Assembly (NCBI GenBank): GCA_036873755.1
Contig: JAVTVY010047879.1
Span: forward strand, 62,001-126,000
Reading direction: 5' to 3'
DNA length: 64,000 nt
Source: Hanleya hanleyi
Lineage: Eukaryota > Mollusca > Polyplacophora > Lepidopleurida > Hanleyidae
Both the position numbers and the translations under genes were made by a program. The notes beneath the pieces were generated by a model. The model saw only the letters and a list, made by a program, of their open reading frames with translations, was not told the origin of the DNA and did no database searches. Below are positions 25,325 through 35,960 of this stretch, one piece after another; position 1 is the first letter of the stretch, and each line of letters begins with the position of its first letter.

Positions 25325-26404
25325 CTAATAGTAGCCGAGTGGGGTGAAACTTGTTCCTTTGATATAGGCAGCAAACCAAATTTGGTCCTCTTTGACTTTG
25401 GATTTTGCTAAGGTACCAGTATCCCTGTTTCTGAAGGCGCCAGCACCCCCTTCCCTCTTTATGTGCTTGGCTAGCAAAGGTATCTCTAATCTAGCTGGAT
25501 CGTCATTCCATGTTTTTAGACCGAGCTCTATTTGCCGGATCCAAGCTGCATACCAATTTAAAACGGCACTCCATTCGTAAATACTTTGATAATAAACTAT
25601 TTTCTTTAGAAAGGAAAGCCTACCATTTCTTTCTATTTTCGAAGTGTTTCCACTGGATATTATTTCTAGTTCCCCTGCAACTAGTGTTTGGAAAGTTAAA
25701 TCCCGAAAACCAATTTTTTTACCCACATATTCATACTGCAGCATGGAATGCGCATATGTCATGGGGAATCTGACTTTATCAGAGGACCTAGCCTCAATTC
25801 CAGATTTACATTTTTTCTTTTTTCTTTTGCGTTTGATGGAATGCCTACTGTCTGATGACTCCGAAGGGCCACTACTAGTACTACACGTACTAGTGTCATT
25901 GTCATTGTCCCTTAAACCTAACTTCGACATTTTTCTGTCAACCTTCTCATTTAAGGCTGACATAGATCTGAAGTCCTTGAGGTCACAGTTTTTAAGTTCT
26001 TGTGGGGCTATATTTTTGGTACTTCCCTTCTTAATCACAGTCCTTTGATGTGCACTGTTATGGATGGTTGGGGTATCAGATAAAATGTTACCTCTGCTTT
26101 TCATTTCCTGCAGGATATTCTCAGATTCCTGAATTTCTTGCTTCAACATCTGTTTTTTTGCCTCTTTCTCCTGTTTCTTGATTCGCCTGGCTTCTGATGC
26201 TACCTTTCTTTTGTTTTCTTCCAACATCTTCTGGAGGTGTAACATCTCGTCATCGCTGTCCGAATCAGATGGAGGGAGCTCATATCCATGCGCTGGAGTG
26301 CTACGACTCCCTTGCGTTGTACCAAGCAGGTTCCGCTGTACCAGTACTGGATCTTGTCCATTGTCCATGGAATGTGTCCATTGGGCGTGCGCCGTCATGC
26401 TCAT
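25325..26404 (-). CDS. Ngaro ORF1, Gag-like protein
   Basis: An intact frame of 359 codons, the first of the element after A1. The N-terminal third is polar, with a long charged helix (about residues 50-100: DDEMLHLQKMLEENKRKVAS onward), a likely coiled coil. The middle is Ser/Thr- and Lys-rich (SSGPSESSDSRHSIKRKRKK near 178-197, a probable nuclear or nucleic-acid-binding signal). The C-terminal third is globular and Trp/Tyr-rich (IYEWSAVLNWYAAWIRQIEL). The position and composition fit the structural protein of DIRS-order elements. There is no zinc knuckle. An in-frame upstream start cannot be excluded. Confidence 0.65.
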   Translation of the reverse strand: MSMTAHAQWTHSMDNGQDPVLVQRNLLGTTQGSRSTPAHGYELPPSDSDSDDEMLHLQKMLEENKRKVASEARRIKKQEKEAKKQMLKQEIQESENILQEMKSRGNILSDTPTIHNSAHQRTVIKKGSTKNIAPQELKNCDLKDFRSMSALNEKVDRKMSKLGLRDNDNDTSTCSTSSGPSESSDSRHSIKRKRKKKKCKSGIEARSSDKVRFPMTYAHSMLQYEYVGKKIGFRDLTFQTLVAGELEIISSGNTSKIERNGRLSFLKKIVYYQSIYEWSAVLNWYAAWIRQIELGLKTWNDDPARLEIPLLAKHIKREGGAGAFRNRDTGTLAKSKVKEDQIWFAAYIKGTSFTPLGYY

Positions 26405-26758
26405 TGCTCGCTTTGGCAGCTTTTTCTGCCATAGCGGATGGTAAGCCGAATAAATGTAATGTTCGGTAATTCAGATTTTTCCGTTGGCGCTGAGAGCGAG
26501 TTGCCATTAACTGGCACACTTAAAACATCTATGTCAATAGACAGTCCACAGTTACGAAAGGAAACTACTGCTAGCAAGTAGACCACAACTTGATGGGGCA
26601 AAACACCAGATATGTCCGATCACAGTAGGCTAAATTAAGTTCAAATGAGCACAACCAGGCATCAACTATATCCCAGGAAATCAAATCATCCAGACCACAA
26701 AATGTCGAAACAAGCTTCAAATTAGCTTCAATTTTCAAGAATCTAATCTAAATAATAT

Positions 26759-27196
26759 TAGATCGTAGAAATTCTTACTCAACTGTCCGAATGATTACTT
26801 TCTCAAAATGTGCATTTATTGTCCGTACTTTCTCAAAATATGATTGCTTATAGTGCCAGGGCCTTCTTTTAAAGGCATTTACAGCTTGTACCAGCTGAGG
26901 TGAGTTACAGCTCACCTGGTATATTGCCCAGTCACAATTCCCGCCGTACTTAACACCTGAACAAAATACATTCAGAAAGGAGACTTTGTTCAAGCCCTTT
27001 CCAACTTATATTAATTGAGCTGAATCATAACTCACCTGTTATCTTGATCAGTTACAATTCCCGCGGAATCAACACCTGAGTAAATTTCAGTTCTCCTGTA
27101 TGCCTGTATCAGATAACAGACTTCTCAGTATGAAATTAACTCAGAATATAGTTCACTGCTTGTCAATTAATTGATTTGAGTGTTTACCCAAAACAA
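26759..27196 (-). repeat. Ngaro A1 repeat
   Basis: Direct copy of 20699-21113, including AGATCGTAGAAATTCTTACT and GCTCACCTGGTATATTGCCC. It carries a small internal duplication (ACTTTCTCAAAAT twice) absent from A2. As the 5' repeat it should hold the promoter. Confidence 0.85.
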
Positions 27197-27199
27197 CAC

Positions 27200-27640
27200 G
27201 ATTGGGTAGAATGGTCTTGAATGACTCATAGAGTATAAATAGCGCTCAGTCAGTCAGTCAGCGGGGAATTTAAACTGGCTTTTTATGTGGGCGTTATACT
27301 GTGTTGCCTTTGCCTGTAATTACGGACTACTGGATGATTTACTCCTGTGTACAATGTATTTACGTTTATGCTATTGAACTGTCGGATATTGGACACTTAC
27401 TGGGATTGTGAACAACTGAACAGTGTTGGATTACCAGTATACAGAAGAGCGATTTGTGCGTGACAACAGAGACTGTAAAGTGCACACCGGTATAGCATTG
27501 AACAGTAAGACTATATTTCACACATTTAATTGTTGTATTAACCTTACTTCATTTGTATATGATTTTAGTATTGTAAATAAATATTTGATTGTTAATCCTT
27601 GACTTCACAAATCTTTCTGTTACGTTTTTCTGTTACCGTA
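27200..27640 (+). repeat. Possible solo LTR
   Basis: GAGTATAAATAGCGCTCAGTCAGTC (TATA box plus initiator-like repeats) near 27230 is followed about 340 bp later by GTAAATAAATA, a poly(A)-signal-like site, and then a T-rich end. This is the promoter-to-polyadenylation spacing of an LTR. It starts directly at the Ngaro A1 boundary, so part could belong to that element. No matching second LTR, primer-binding site or target duplication was found. Confidence 0.25.
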
Positions 27641-30600
27641 AAGTTGACGTCACACTATAATCACCAGGACATTCTTATCCATCTCACCGGCATGAGTTCG
27701 AGCTCCGGTGGTGCCAATATCCAATTATCAGAGTTTGTAACCTCCTAAACTGTCGGTATAACACCCGACATATGGGGAATGCAATTTGATGCCATGTTAC
27801 TTGTCGATGGGCGGTGATTCTCTCCGGGTACTCCGGTGTCCTCAACCATTCAAACTGGCTGTCACCATATGAATGAAATATTCTTGAGTGTTTTTATTTA
27901 TTTATTTTTTTATTTATTAGATTCACCAAGTATACAGTACATAAATATTGAAGAGCCTAGTTGTGGAATATAATCATATTCTATGAATTACTTCGTATAA
28001 CAACTAGTAAGTCATCGGCGGGAATAAAACCCCATGGGGCTTGTTCTATCCCTATATAAATAAATGATAATATTTCATTAAGCTACTTGTGGCAGGTGAT
28101 ATGTGATAAATGAGTGACTGACCAAATGCACACTGTGGCAGAATTTTTAATTATGGCGGCTAAGTTCAATTAAATATGCTTTCAGCTTTGATTTAAAAAG
28201 AGATGATGAATTCAAATGTTTCATCGTCGAGGGCAGATTGTGATATCAATCCAAACTCCCCTTCTTTCCAGTCTATGATCGAATGTGTTTCCGATCGGTA
28301 TCGTCGATTACATATGTATTTCATGCTGTACAGTGGAGGTAAAAAGGAACTGATTTAGTCTGTTGGGCAATGTTCGTACCCCCGAATGTATCGGAATATA
28401 GGACAGGCTAGCTATTCGATTGGTTGATATTCAGATGAAGTGCTAGTAGATGATACTGGGTGAACGAGTGCGAAATATTGTCTGCAAATTTCACGTGATT
28501 CTTCTGCGTTATTAACGCGACCTGGCAATATTTACAGCCAATGAAATTCCAGCGTTGTCTTAATTCAGTAAAATCGTGCAACCCCGTTCGGCCTTGTTCC
28601 AATGAAATTGGAACTTGTTGACACCTTGTTTTATACAGTCTAGGAGCTGATCGCCGGCCTTTTGTGATTGAGCATAATGTCTGTGAATTATTGTTCTACT
28701 TTCAGTAAAGTAGGTTTCTTTTAATAAACTCGTGTCGTGTTACATTATGAAGGATAGGGAAATAATTACTTCATTCTAACTTGCACGCAATTAAAGAAGA
28801 GCATTGATGGAATTTCAATATTTGCATGTTCATAGAACTGTATTAAATCCGATTTCTGATTAGGATTTTCCCAGGAGTGAGACGTATATAATTAACAGTA
28901 AATAACATTGAATCTGTAAATTGTGGCTACAACATCACGATCAATTCCATTTCGTCTAGTACGGTTAATTATGCAATTACTATCGGAGTCAAGGCCGTAT
29001 TCCCACTAGAGCGCATCTTCTCTGACAATTATTAAGCCAATCGGGGCAATTTATAGAGAATTCCTGAGAGTGCTTCCTCGTTGACAACATACACGCGAAT
29101 AATGCTACCAACAACACAAAACCTGCATCAGAGAACAGAAAAAGCATAAGAGAATTGAGTAAACACGATCCGTTGTTCAAAAAACATATTTGATCGATGG
29201 ATCAACTCAATTATCCTTGAACGGTCTTGTGGCTTCAATCTGGTAAGGTAACGATTGATTAGCACAACTAAGATACATTCTATAGTCAGCTACTCAGAAA
29301 ATATTATGATCAAATCTTTTTAACCAGTGATATAGGAACATAATTTATATTATTATGCCTCACTGTGTATTCGTTTATTTTAATTGTTTGAGACACCATG
29401 ACGAGATATTCCGCAATTATCGATCTCACACCGATATTACAGATCACGCGCTGACGTCACACGGCAGAGGCAATGTCACATGGTCTCGAGTAGTTGTCGC
29501 CCGTGAACAGACTCTTTGGTAGCATTGCCGTCTGTTGTGCTGTCATCCCGCTGTAATCACGATGGCGTGTACAGACGGCGAGCGTTTTCGCTGCCTTGGT
29601 TTTTCTCTTCACACTGTACATTTATTTGTATTGTTTATGTTCTTTTTTCGACAAATCGTGATATCACACCTCACAGCATGCAATATCTGTATAATGTCCA
29701 ACCTCAACACTGAAAGCAGAATGACCACTTCAATTTGTGAGAAATACATTTTGTTTATACAATTATAAGATAAGGAAGTGAGAGTCAAAGCTTCTGATGA
29801 AAACTGTCTTGGATTCCTATACGAGATGTCGGACCTGAGGACCGTGTGATTGATTGCCAGTACCTAGGGATAGCTCTGGCCAATGGCTGATTATGTAAAT
29901 ATTAGATATGACTGATATATAACCCATAGAGTGAATATGGTTCACCGGGAATATCCCCAGGGATAGAACATTTTGTGTGCAAATTTACTTTACTATGGCG
30001 GATTAATTCGTGTGAATGGGTGTTTGGTTCAGGAATGGGTAGAGCAAAATCATATAATAAAACGATTCTCAGCTAAGTGAGCGATTGTGAGGGTCCACGA
30101 GTGATTGTAGATATAAATAATTGTAAACCACATCACCTAAACGAAACTTGACTCCTTTTTCCTCTACCTCAGCATCTGAAATCCATAGCCCCCATCTCGC
30201 TCAATTACAATTTTTAAATTGAGACTATTTTTTAGGCAATGCCGCATTTCCCAGCTGTAACCACACTCACCCCGGGAGACACAATTCTGGCCTCACTTGG
30301 AGAAAACCATGGTAACACTTTATATGTATAGCTTACGTAATTGATTGATATTGAGAATCAAGCTGAGTGACAGAATGGACTTGTTTGGAGGCACAGAGGC
30401 TAAGCAGATTTCTTAGAGAAATAAGGTTGACTAATCGTTTAACACGTCACCCTGTCATCGACTGATCGCGAAGTTTCCAATTCTAAACAAATGATACTGG
30501 TTGTTTGTTCCAAAGAGAATTGGAACCAGTTTACCTGCATTTACATTTTAACACAACGACAAATCCTAAAATTTGGCTATACTCGAGACACCACCTCATA
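27641..30600. other. Non-coding DNA with unit 1 tail
   Basis: No supportable gene. 29780-30080 is colinear with 54960-55700 (TCTTGGATTCCTAT, TTTTGTG-GCAAATTTACTTTA, GGATTAATT), extending the host tandem-array match to a third block. Confidence 0.5.
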
Positions 30601-30620
30601 CCGGACGGACTGAAGGAAGG

Positions 30621-31121
30621 TTAACCCTATCTGGCCTGGGCTTTTTGGGACCTGTCCAGGGCTGGGGGAGCCATTTCGGCCCCATCTATTTATTTTTATC
30701 CCTTGAGCTACGGGACTGAAACCTAGTACACTAAATTGAGTCAAGTGTCATGCTCTATCAGAAAATGCAAAGCAAATCAAGACTGCCGCTTTGATGACGG
30801 CACAAGTCATTTTCAAAAAGACATTTTTTGGTCAGATTTTTCGATTTTTTATTTCTACATTATAAAAACTATATGATAATTTAGTAAATATTAATGTGGT
30901 GTGAACTAAAATAGCTTTTCCTCGCGGAAAAGCATAAATTTTGAAGAAAAAAAATACGAAAACATGATTTTTCTGATGGCTCACGTGGCCGCCATCTTGA
31001 ATTTACCCATAATCCACTGCTTGGGGGTAATGCAAATAGGCTAAAAATAACCCCAATATGATAAACTATAAAGCGACAGCTCTCATTTTTTGGCGCAGGA
31101 AGTTTGGCCAGGTAGGGTTAA
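30621..31121. mobile_element. piggyBac-like MITE
   Basis: TTAA (30621-30624) then CCCTATCTGGCCTGGG; at the other end GTTTGGCCAGGTAGGG then TTAA (31118-31121). CCCT-type termini inside a TTAA duplication are the piggyBac hallmark. The 493-bp interior (30625-31117) is AT-rich and non-coding. Confidence 0.75.
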
Positions 31122-31204
31122 ATCAAACGCATGTCACTTAACGCCAGTATTCGAATGAGTATCATTTTCATTCAGTTCGCTTGACCCTTGTTGATGTCAT
31201 ATAT

Positions 31205-31690
31205 TGTTATTATACCTCTTGAATATTCACGAGGGTTTTCTGATATTTCATTGGTCAAACTTTACCCAGCCACGAGTCAATATTTTTCAATCACTGACCC
31301 AGCTGTTTATGTGTCAGGCGGAGCGCTTGAGGTCCGGAGTCAATATTGTGATCACGGGGTCACTGTTTACAAGTACCGTCTGTCTGCAACATGGCTGCTG
31401 ACGGTGGTCGCTTCGTAGATTGTACGATGAAAATCTACAAGAACTGTTACAAAATAGGGACAGTAAGAACGCAAAAAATGTTATACAGGCGTCTCAATAT
31501 TACGGGTCTACTGTCAAGCAAAAGATATTAATTTCGGTATCCTTTCGTCGATAACGAAAGAACAACTAATTGGTGAATTCCTCTTCAAACTCTTTGCTGA
31601 GTTGAGAAAGAAGGATGGAGATAAATACTCTCGTTCGTCGATGGTAAGCATACGTTTCGGTCTCCTGAATATTCAAGAGGTAGAATAATT
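31205..31690 (+). mobile_element. TIR element with a DUF3504/Crypton-like gene fragment
   Basis: ACCTCTTGAATATTCA near 31215 is matched by its inverse TGAATATTCAAGAGGT near 31668, giving an element of about 480 bp. Inside, ATGGCTGCTGACGGTGG (31391) opens toward an N-terminus, and two blocks, around 31432-31490 (ENLQELL-like, then NRDSKNAKNVIQAS) and 31545-31630 (SSITKEQLIGEFLFKLFAEL then RKKDGDKYSRSSM), look like the start of ZMYM/QRICH1-type DUF3504 genes or Crypton recombinases. They are in different frames, so this is a gene remnant inside a MITE. Confidence 0.5.
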
Positions 31691-32546
31691 TGTTATATGT
31701 ATGTAATTTCTATCTGCACTGCCCGAGTAATCCATTTCATTCTCATCTCAAAACTGGAGTAAATTTACGCTGTCGATGTCACCCAATCAAATGAGTTCAC
31801 CATGACCTAAATAGGATTCATGAATGAAGTGCGTGAAGCCAGTGGCTACATTGTATCAAAACACCCAGGGTTTGTGAAACGCTTCTGAAACTTTAAATTC
31901 TCAGTATTATTCTAGTCAGATTGGAGATTTATCCATGAACTATTCATAAAATTGTATCTGTGTGTCTTATTTCTGATAACACACAGCTGCATGACAGAAA
32001 GTATTCGCCAAACAGCGTTTTTGAAAAGGAGTAATGATAGTACCATGCGCTAGTCTGGCGTCCAGACTTGGCCAAAGCGACCTGACCTCGGCCTGCGGCC
32101 TCGGTCAGGTCTGCCTTGCCAAGTCTGACCTCGGGTCCAGGTTTCATGATATTGACTCCGTCACAAGTTAATAAGTGTATAATGTCAGAGGAAAAGGAAA
32201 AGGAAAACTGTGATATCATTGAATCACGTTGTATAAATTATTGAAGGCTGTTTACAGCTGAATCGAATGAAAAATAAAAAATAAGTTGAACGCTTAGATA
32301 TTTATCACCAACATTGATAAAATTACACGAAGGTCAGTTTCCCTCGCAATCTAATACAAACTATTGGAACAGTACTGTGATGGCGTACAAACAACTACTT
32401 CACGTTGATGTCGATTGGTGTCTCACATAAAATCTTAATTTTCTTCGGAAAATTGTGACAAGATGGACAGTGTGTGTCCTGTCTCAACGCAGATCGGGAA
32501 AGGTGGTAATTTTAACAGACATGGTCAAGGTCAAGCATAGAACACC

Positions 32547-32552
32547 AATAGT
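32547..32552. repeat. Polinton target-site duplication, left
   Basis: AATAGT immediately before the left terminus; the right counterpart is AACAGT. The unoccupied paralogous locus near 4632 reads GAACACAATAATTGTCC, consistent with one copy of the hexamer in a site without the element. Confidence 0.8.
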
Positions 32553-34816
32553 AGTAGTATATAGACAGTAAATTGAGTTAACTTTCACCCAGATGTAACT
32601 ATGACGTCACAACTTCCGATGGTGGCGCCATCTGTACACTCTGGATGCAAGGGAGACAACTCGGACAGATCAAGGCATGTACTGACCTATCTAGGCTATA
32701 GTTCCGGCAACCTTTGACCCCGAATTCTTCCGCGGTGATGCGATCCTGGCGGTGATGCGGTCGCGGGAGAAAGCTTCCGCGGAGAAAAAGTAGTCCCTAG
32801 ACTTGAAATACGCTGCATGGTCCGATTGGGTCTAGTGAGGTATCAAAGTGAAGCATTCGTGAAGGGGCCTCTGATGGGCTGGGTGTGGGGTTGAAATATA
32901 GGCATTCTGCGCATGTGCGGCGGCCAAAGGGTATGAAAATAGACGTTTTGGAGCTAGAGGAGCCACTAATGATCCGATTGGGTCGAGTGAGGTATCAAAG
33001 TGAAGCATTCGTGAAGGGACATCTGACTGGACTAGCGGCTCGGGCGTTGTCACCATTCTGCGCATGCGCGGTGGCCAAAGGGTATGGAAATAGACGTTTT
33101 GGAGCTAGGGGAGCCACTAATGAACCAATGGGGTCGAGTGAGGTATCAAAGTGAAGCATTCGTGAAGGGCCATCTGATGGGCTGGGTGTGGGGTTGAATT
33201 GTCGGCATTCTGCGCATGCGCGGTGGCCAAAGGGTATGGAAATAGACGTTTTGGGATCTAGGGCAGCCCCTAATGGGCCGATGGAGTTGTATGAGGTATC
33301 AATGTGAAGCCTATGTGAAGGGGCATCTAGTCATGGGTGGGTGCATGTAAAATTTTTCCTGAAAAAAAACAAAAAACGGAACACGGACTTTATCGAACAA
33401 TCCGGGAAAATGCCTATATGGGGTATGGGGGGTATATAGGTCGCCGGGCTTAACGGGGCTTGCCTATCAATAGAGTTATCTCCCCCTAGTTCCAGGGTGG
33501 GTGTATGTAAAATTTTTCCTGAAAAAATACGGAACACGGACTTTATCCTAAATTACGGGAAAATGCCTATATGGGGTATGGGGGTATAGGACCATCCTGG
33601 GAAACCTACTTCTCGACATTTGCGGTATAGGTTGTGGGGTCTCGTTTTCTTAGTCTCGTCATTCAGAACACGATAGGAAGTGTCCCGAAGCGAAACGGTG
33701 AAATTTTTGGAAAAAGTCACCGAGACCCATATAGACCCATATAGGCCCATACTGGGGTATAGGACCAATGTTTGTCCCACTGGGAAACCTACTTCTATAC
33801 ATTTGCGGTAGGGTTGTTTGGATTTGTTTTCTTAGTCTCGTCATTTAGAACATGATAGGAGGTGTCCCGGAGCGAAACGGTGAAATTTTTGAAAATGTAC
33901 AGCCCATATAGGCCCATACTGGGGGTATAGGACCGATGTTTGTCCCACTGGGAAACCTACTTCTAGACATTTGCGGTAGGGTTGTTTGGATTTGTTTTCT
34001 TAGTCTCGTCATTTAGAACACGATAGGAAGTGTCCCGACACGAAACGGTGAAATTTTTTAAAAAAGTCACCGAGGCCTGGGTAGGCTCATATAGACCCAT
34101 ATACTGGGATATAAGCTCAAATGTATGTATAAATCCATACGGGGTGGACATGTTGGAGTCTAGGTGAGTCCCTGGTGGTCCAATGGTGTCGTATGAGGTC
34201 TTATTTTGAAGCTCTCATGCAGGAGCACTTGACTACACTAATGGTTCGTACGTTGTCAATAGTCAGCGCATGCGCAGCCTGGCCGTAGTAGAGAAAGCAG
34301 GCATTTTTGGGGATGTGTGTGGGTGTGTTTGGGTTAGAGATGGGCTATTCACGGTTCGAATGGGTCGTGTGAGGTATCCATGTGAAGCCTAGGTAATGGA
34401 GCCTCTGATGGCGTGGATGTGGGGTAGACATAGGGTCATTCTGCGCATGCGCGGTAGCCCAAGGGTATGGACATAGACGTGTTTGGGATCTAGGTGGGCT
34501 CCTCATGGGCCTATTGGGTCGAGTGAGGTATCCATGTGAAGCCTAGGTGGGGGAGCATCCACCTGGACTAACATTCACGTAGTTTGGTGGGTCTGCGCAA
34601 GTGTGTGTGTGACGTCACTTCCGGTTTGGGTGAATGCTCAAACACGACCGCCAACTTTCTCGGCCCCGGCCCCGGCCCGGCCCCGGCCCCGGCCCCGGCC
34701 CCGGCCCCGGCCCGGCCCCGGCCCGGCCCCGGCCCCGGCCCGGACCCGGCCCGGCCCCGGCCCACCCCGGCCCGGCCGCAGCGCGCACGCGCGCGGGTTC
34801 TCCGGAAGTGCGCGTC
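32553..34816 (+). repeat. Polinton left terminal inverted repeat
   Basis: Pairs with 43960-46752 reversed. Substructure from outside in: a unique 270-bp outer segment; 152-bp tandem units (about 3, GCGCATGCGC palindromes at 33060 and 33212, plus a one-mismatch copy at 32909); about 175-bp units built on CACTGGGAAACCTACTTCTA (three, 33570-34140); and a 177-bp-spaced pair of palindromes at 34266 and 34443. The inner end is the GC tract and CCGCAGCGCGCACGCGCG-type sequence near 34780. Unlike the right TIR it lacks the 440-bp insertion and has an expanded GC tract. Confidence 0.9.
34660..34778. repeat. CCGGCC/CCCCGG microsatellite in left TIR
   Basis: About 115 bp of imperfect CCCCGG/CCCGG units on the plus strand. 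The right TIR has only a single CGGCCCCGGCT at the matching place (44026-44036, complement), so the tract expanded in one TIR only. The long Pro/Ala/Gly/Arg frames across it are artefacts of composition. Confidence 0.9.
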
Positions 34817-34889
34817 GTCACCGGCAGTGCGCGGAAGCATGTCGGATCAAAAGGTCAAAGAAAAGGGGATTCTAAATTAACCTGGGAAA

Positions 34890-35260
34890 GATGGGCAGTT
34901 CCATTTGGACCAATCAGCGGTCGAGAAAAAAGAGCCAATGAGCGATCGATAAAAGAACCAATGGACGGGTACTAGGTACACATTTAAAAATACATAGAAC
35001 TTATAGTAATAAACTTAATCTATACGTGTTGGACGAGTCTTCACTCACCGTCTTCCTTTACACGCACCTCAATGAAATGCCCGCTCCAAACCTAGACCAA
35101 AACACGTACTTGGTCTGTGGGCTGATTTCATTGGCTCTCTATTTTACTATAGTGCTCTTGCATTCTAACATTGATGGGTTACATTTTGGCCCCATCCTAC
35201 ACCACTGATTTCAGTTTGACTGAATCTCCACATTGGGCATTTATGCATTATGAATAAAAC
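34890..35260 (+). other. Possible small plus-strand transcription unit
   Basis: Three CCAAT-box-like sites in a row (ACCAATCAGCGG near 34909, GCCAATGAGCG near 34933, ACCAATGGACG near 34956) precede TTTAAAAATACA at 34983 (TATA-like); an ATG at 35077 opens 43 codons with one hydrophobic span (YLVCGLISLALYFTIVLLHS); AATAAA lies at 35253-35258. This order is what a minimal gene would show, and it would be the only one on the plus strand of the Polinton. An upstream out-of-frame ATG at 35072 weakens the case. It could equally be TIR-proximal promoter DNA. Confidence 0.3.
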
Positions 35261-35300
35261 ACACAAGACAGGATTTTTTGGTGAGATCTCAGTTTGTTTT

Positions 35301-35306
35301 TTTATT
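35301..35306 (-). terminator. Poly(A) signal of the capsid gene cluster
   Basis: TTTATT on the plus strand is AATAAA on the minus strand, about 180 nt after the protease stop codon and beyond the 3' tandem repeats. It is the first such signal after penton, pX-like, capsid and protease genes, which fits one shared 3' end. Confidence 0.5.
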
Positions 35307-35344
35307 CAGTAACAACAACAACGTGAGAACAACCACGTGAAAAC

Positions 35345-35518
35345 GGAAGCCCAGAACAAGGGGCTTGTACATTGAAAGAACTGAAGCCCAGAACAGGGGG
35401 CTTGTACATTGAAAGAACTGAAGCCCAGAACAGGGGGCTTGTAAACTTAAGCCCAGAACAGCGGGCTTGTGTACATTGAAAGAACTTAAGCCCAGAACGG
35501 GGCTTGTACATTGAAATA
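35345..35518. repeat. Tandem repeat at the protease 3' end, about 5 x 36 bp
   Basis: Units of GAAGCCCAGAACAGGGGGCT plus TGTACATTGAAAGAACT; the third unit lacks the second half. The last codons of the protease (FNVQAPFWA) read into the first unit on the minus strand, so unit expansion has probably replaced the original end of that gene or its 3' UTR. Confidence 0.85.
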
Positions 35519-35959
35519 ATGGGCGGCCCAGTCATATACGAGTACATCGCGGTCCTCGGCCTTGGGGTACTCATCAAACATCTGTACGATGGTAGATAAG
35601 GGTCTTCCCCGGCATCGATGGTACAGGTAAAACAAACAATATTGTCCGCACACGCTACTGGTCAGGCTTTGCAACGTTTGACTGTTCCAACACCACGTCT
35701 CTGTGCCTTGATCCATGAAGTCTGTTAAATCGGGATGGAGGGATGGCAGGCCGTACGGGTCAAAGTATTCGCCCTGCTGTTCTGTCAAGTACACGCCCAC
35801 CCAATGTTCACTGGGCCGATCCATCGGGTCCGTGTTGAGAACGTAAGCAGCAGGATACATACGGTCTAATGGGAACACATCTCGGGCGAACACCCCTTCA
35901 AAGACCATACGTGTCTCTGGGTCATTCTCCAGCACTGTGGTTATCTGGTCTGTATCCAT
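35486..35959 (-). CDS. PRO: Polinton adenain-type cysteine protease (PRO)
   Basis: About 157 residues from the ATG at 35959, which follows the capsid-gene stop by one base (TAA-C-ATG); this spacing decides the start over an upstream in-frame one. Catalytic elements in the expected order: His52 in SEHWVGVY, Asp67 in the FDPYG turn, Gln in WNSQTLQS (94/97) and Cys104 in SSVCGQYCLFYLYHRC. Adenoviral and Polinton proteases mature capsid precursor proteins during particle assembly. The frame is intact, but the C-terminus runs into the 36-bp repeat array, so the last residues may differ from those of active relatives. Confidence 0.88.
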   Translation of the reverse strand: MDTDQITTVLENDPETRMVFEGVFARDVFPLDRMYPAAYVLNTDPMDRPSEHWVGVYLTEQQGEYFDPYGLPSLHPDLTDFMDQGTETWCWNSQTLQSLTSSVCGQYCLFYLYHRCRGRPLSTIVQMFDEYPKAEDRDVLVYDWAAHYFNVQAPFWA

Positions 35960-35960
35960 G

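Larger units (their letters stand above)
20152..27196 (-). mobile_element. Ngaro-type tyrosine-recombinase retrotransposon, decayed
   Basis: Read on the minus strand the order is A1 (27196-26759), ORFs, B1 (21569-21117), A2 (21113-20699), B2 (20619-20152): the split-direct-repeat arrangement that defines PAT/Ngaro-like elements of the DIRS order. The ORFs supply a Gag-like protein, reverse transcriptase with YIDD, RNase H, tyrosine recombinase and an SGNH hydrolase, the last being a known Ngaro feature. The reverse transcriptase N-terminal part is deleted and ORF2 has several frameshifts plus a 0.84 kb insertion, so the copy is dead. Such elements leave no target duplication, and none is seen. 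Confidence 0.85.

Noticed and set aside
32060..32140. Promoter or terminator palindrome (GACCTCGGCCTGCGGCCTCGGTC)
   Set aside because: Only a local GC-rich imperfect palindrome with no flanking duplication, gene or second copy.
34568..34975. Pro/Ala/Gly/Arg-rich open frames on both strands
   Set aside because: They are the six-frame reading of a CCCCGG microsatellite and have no start context or conserved copy in the other TIR.
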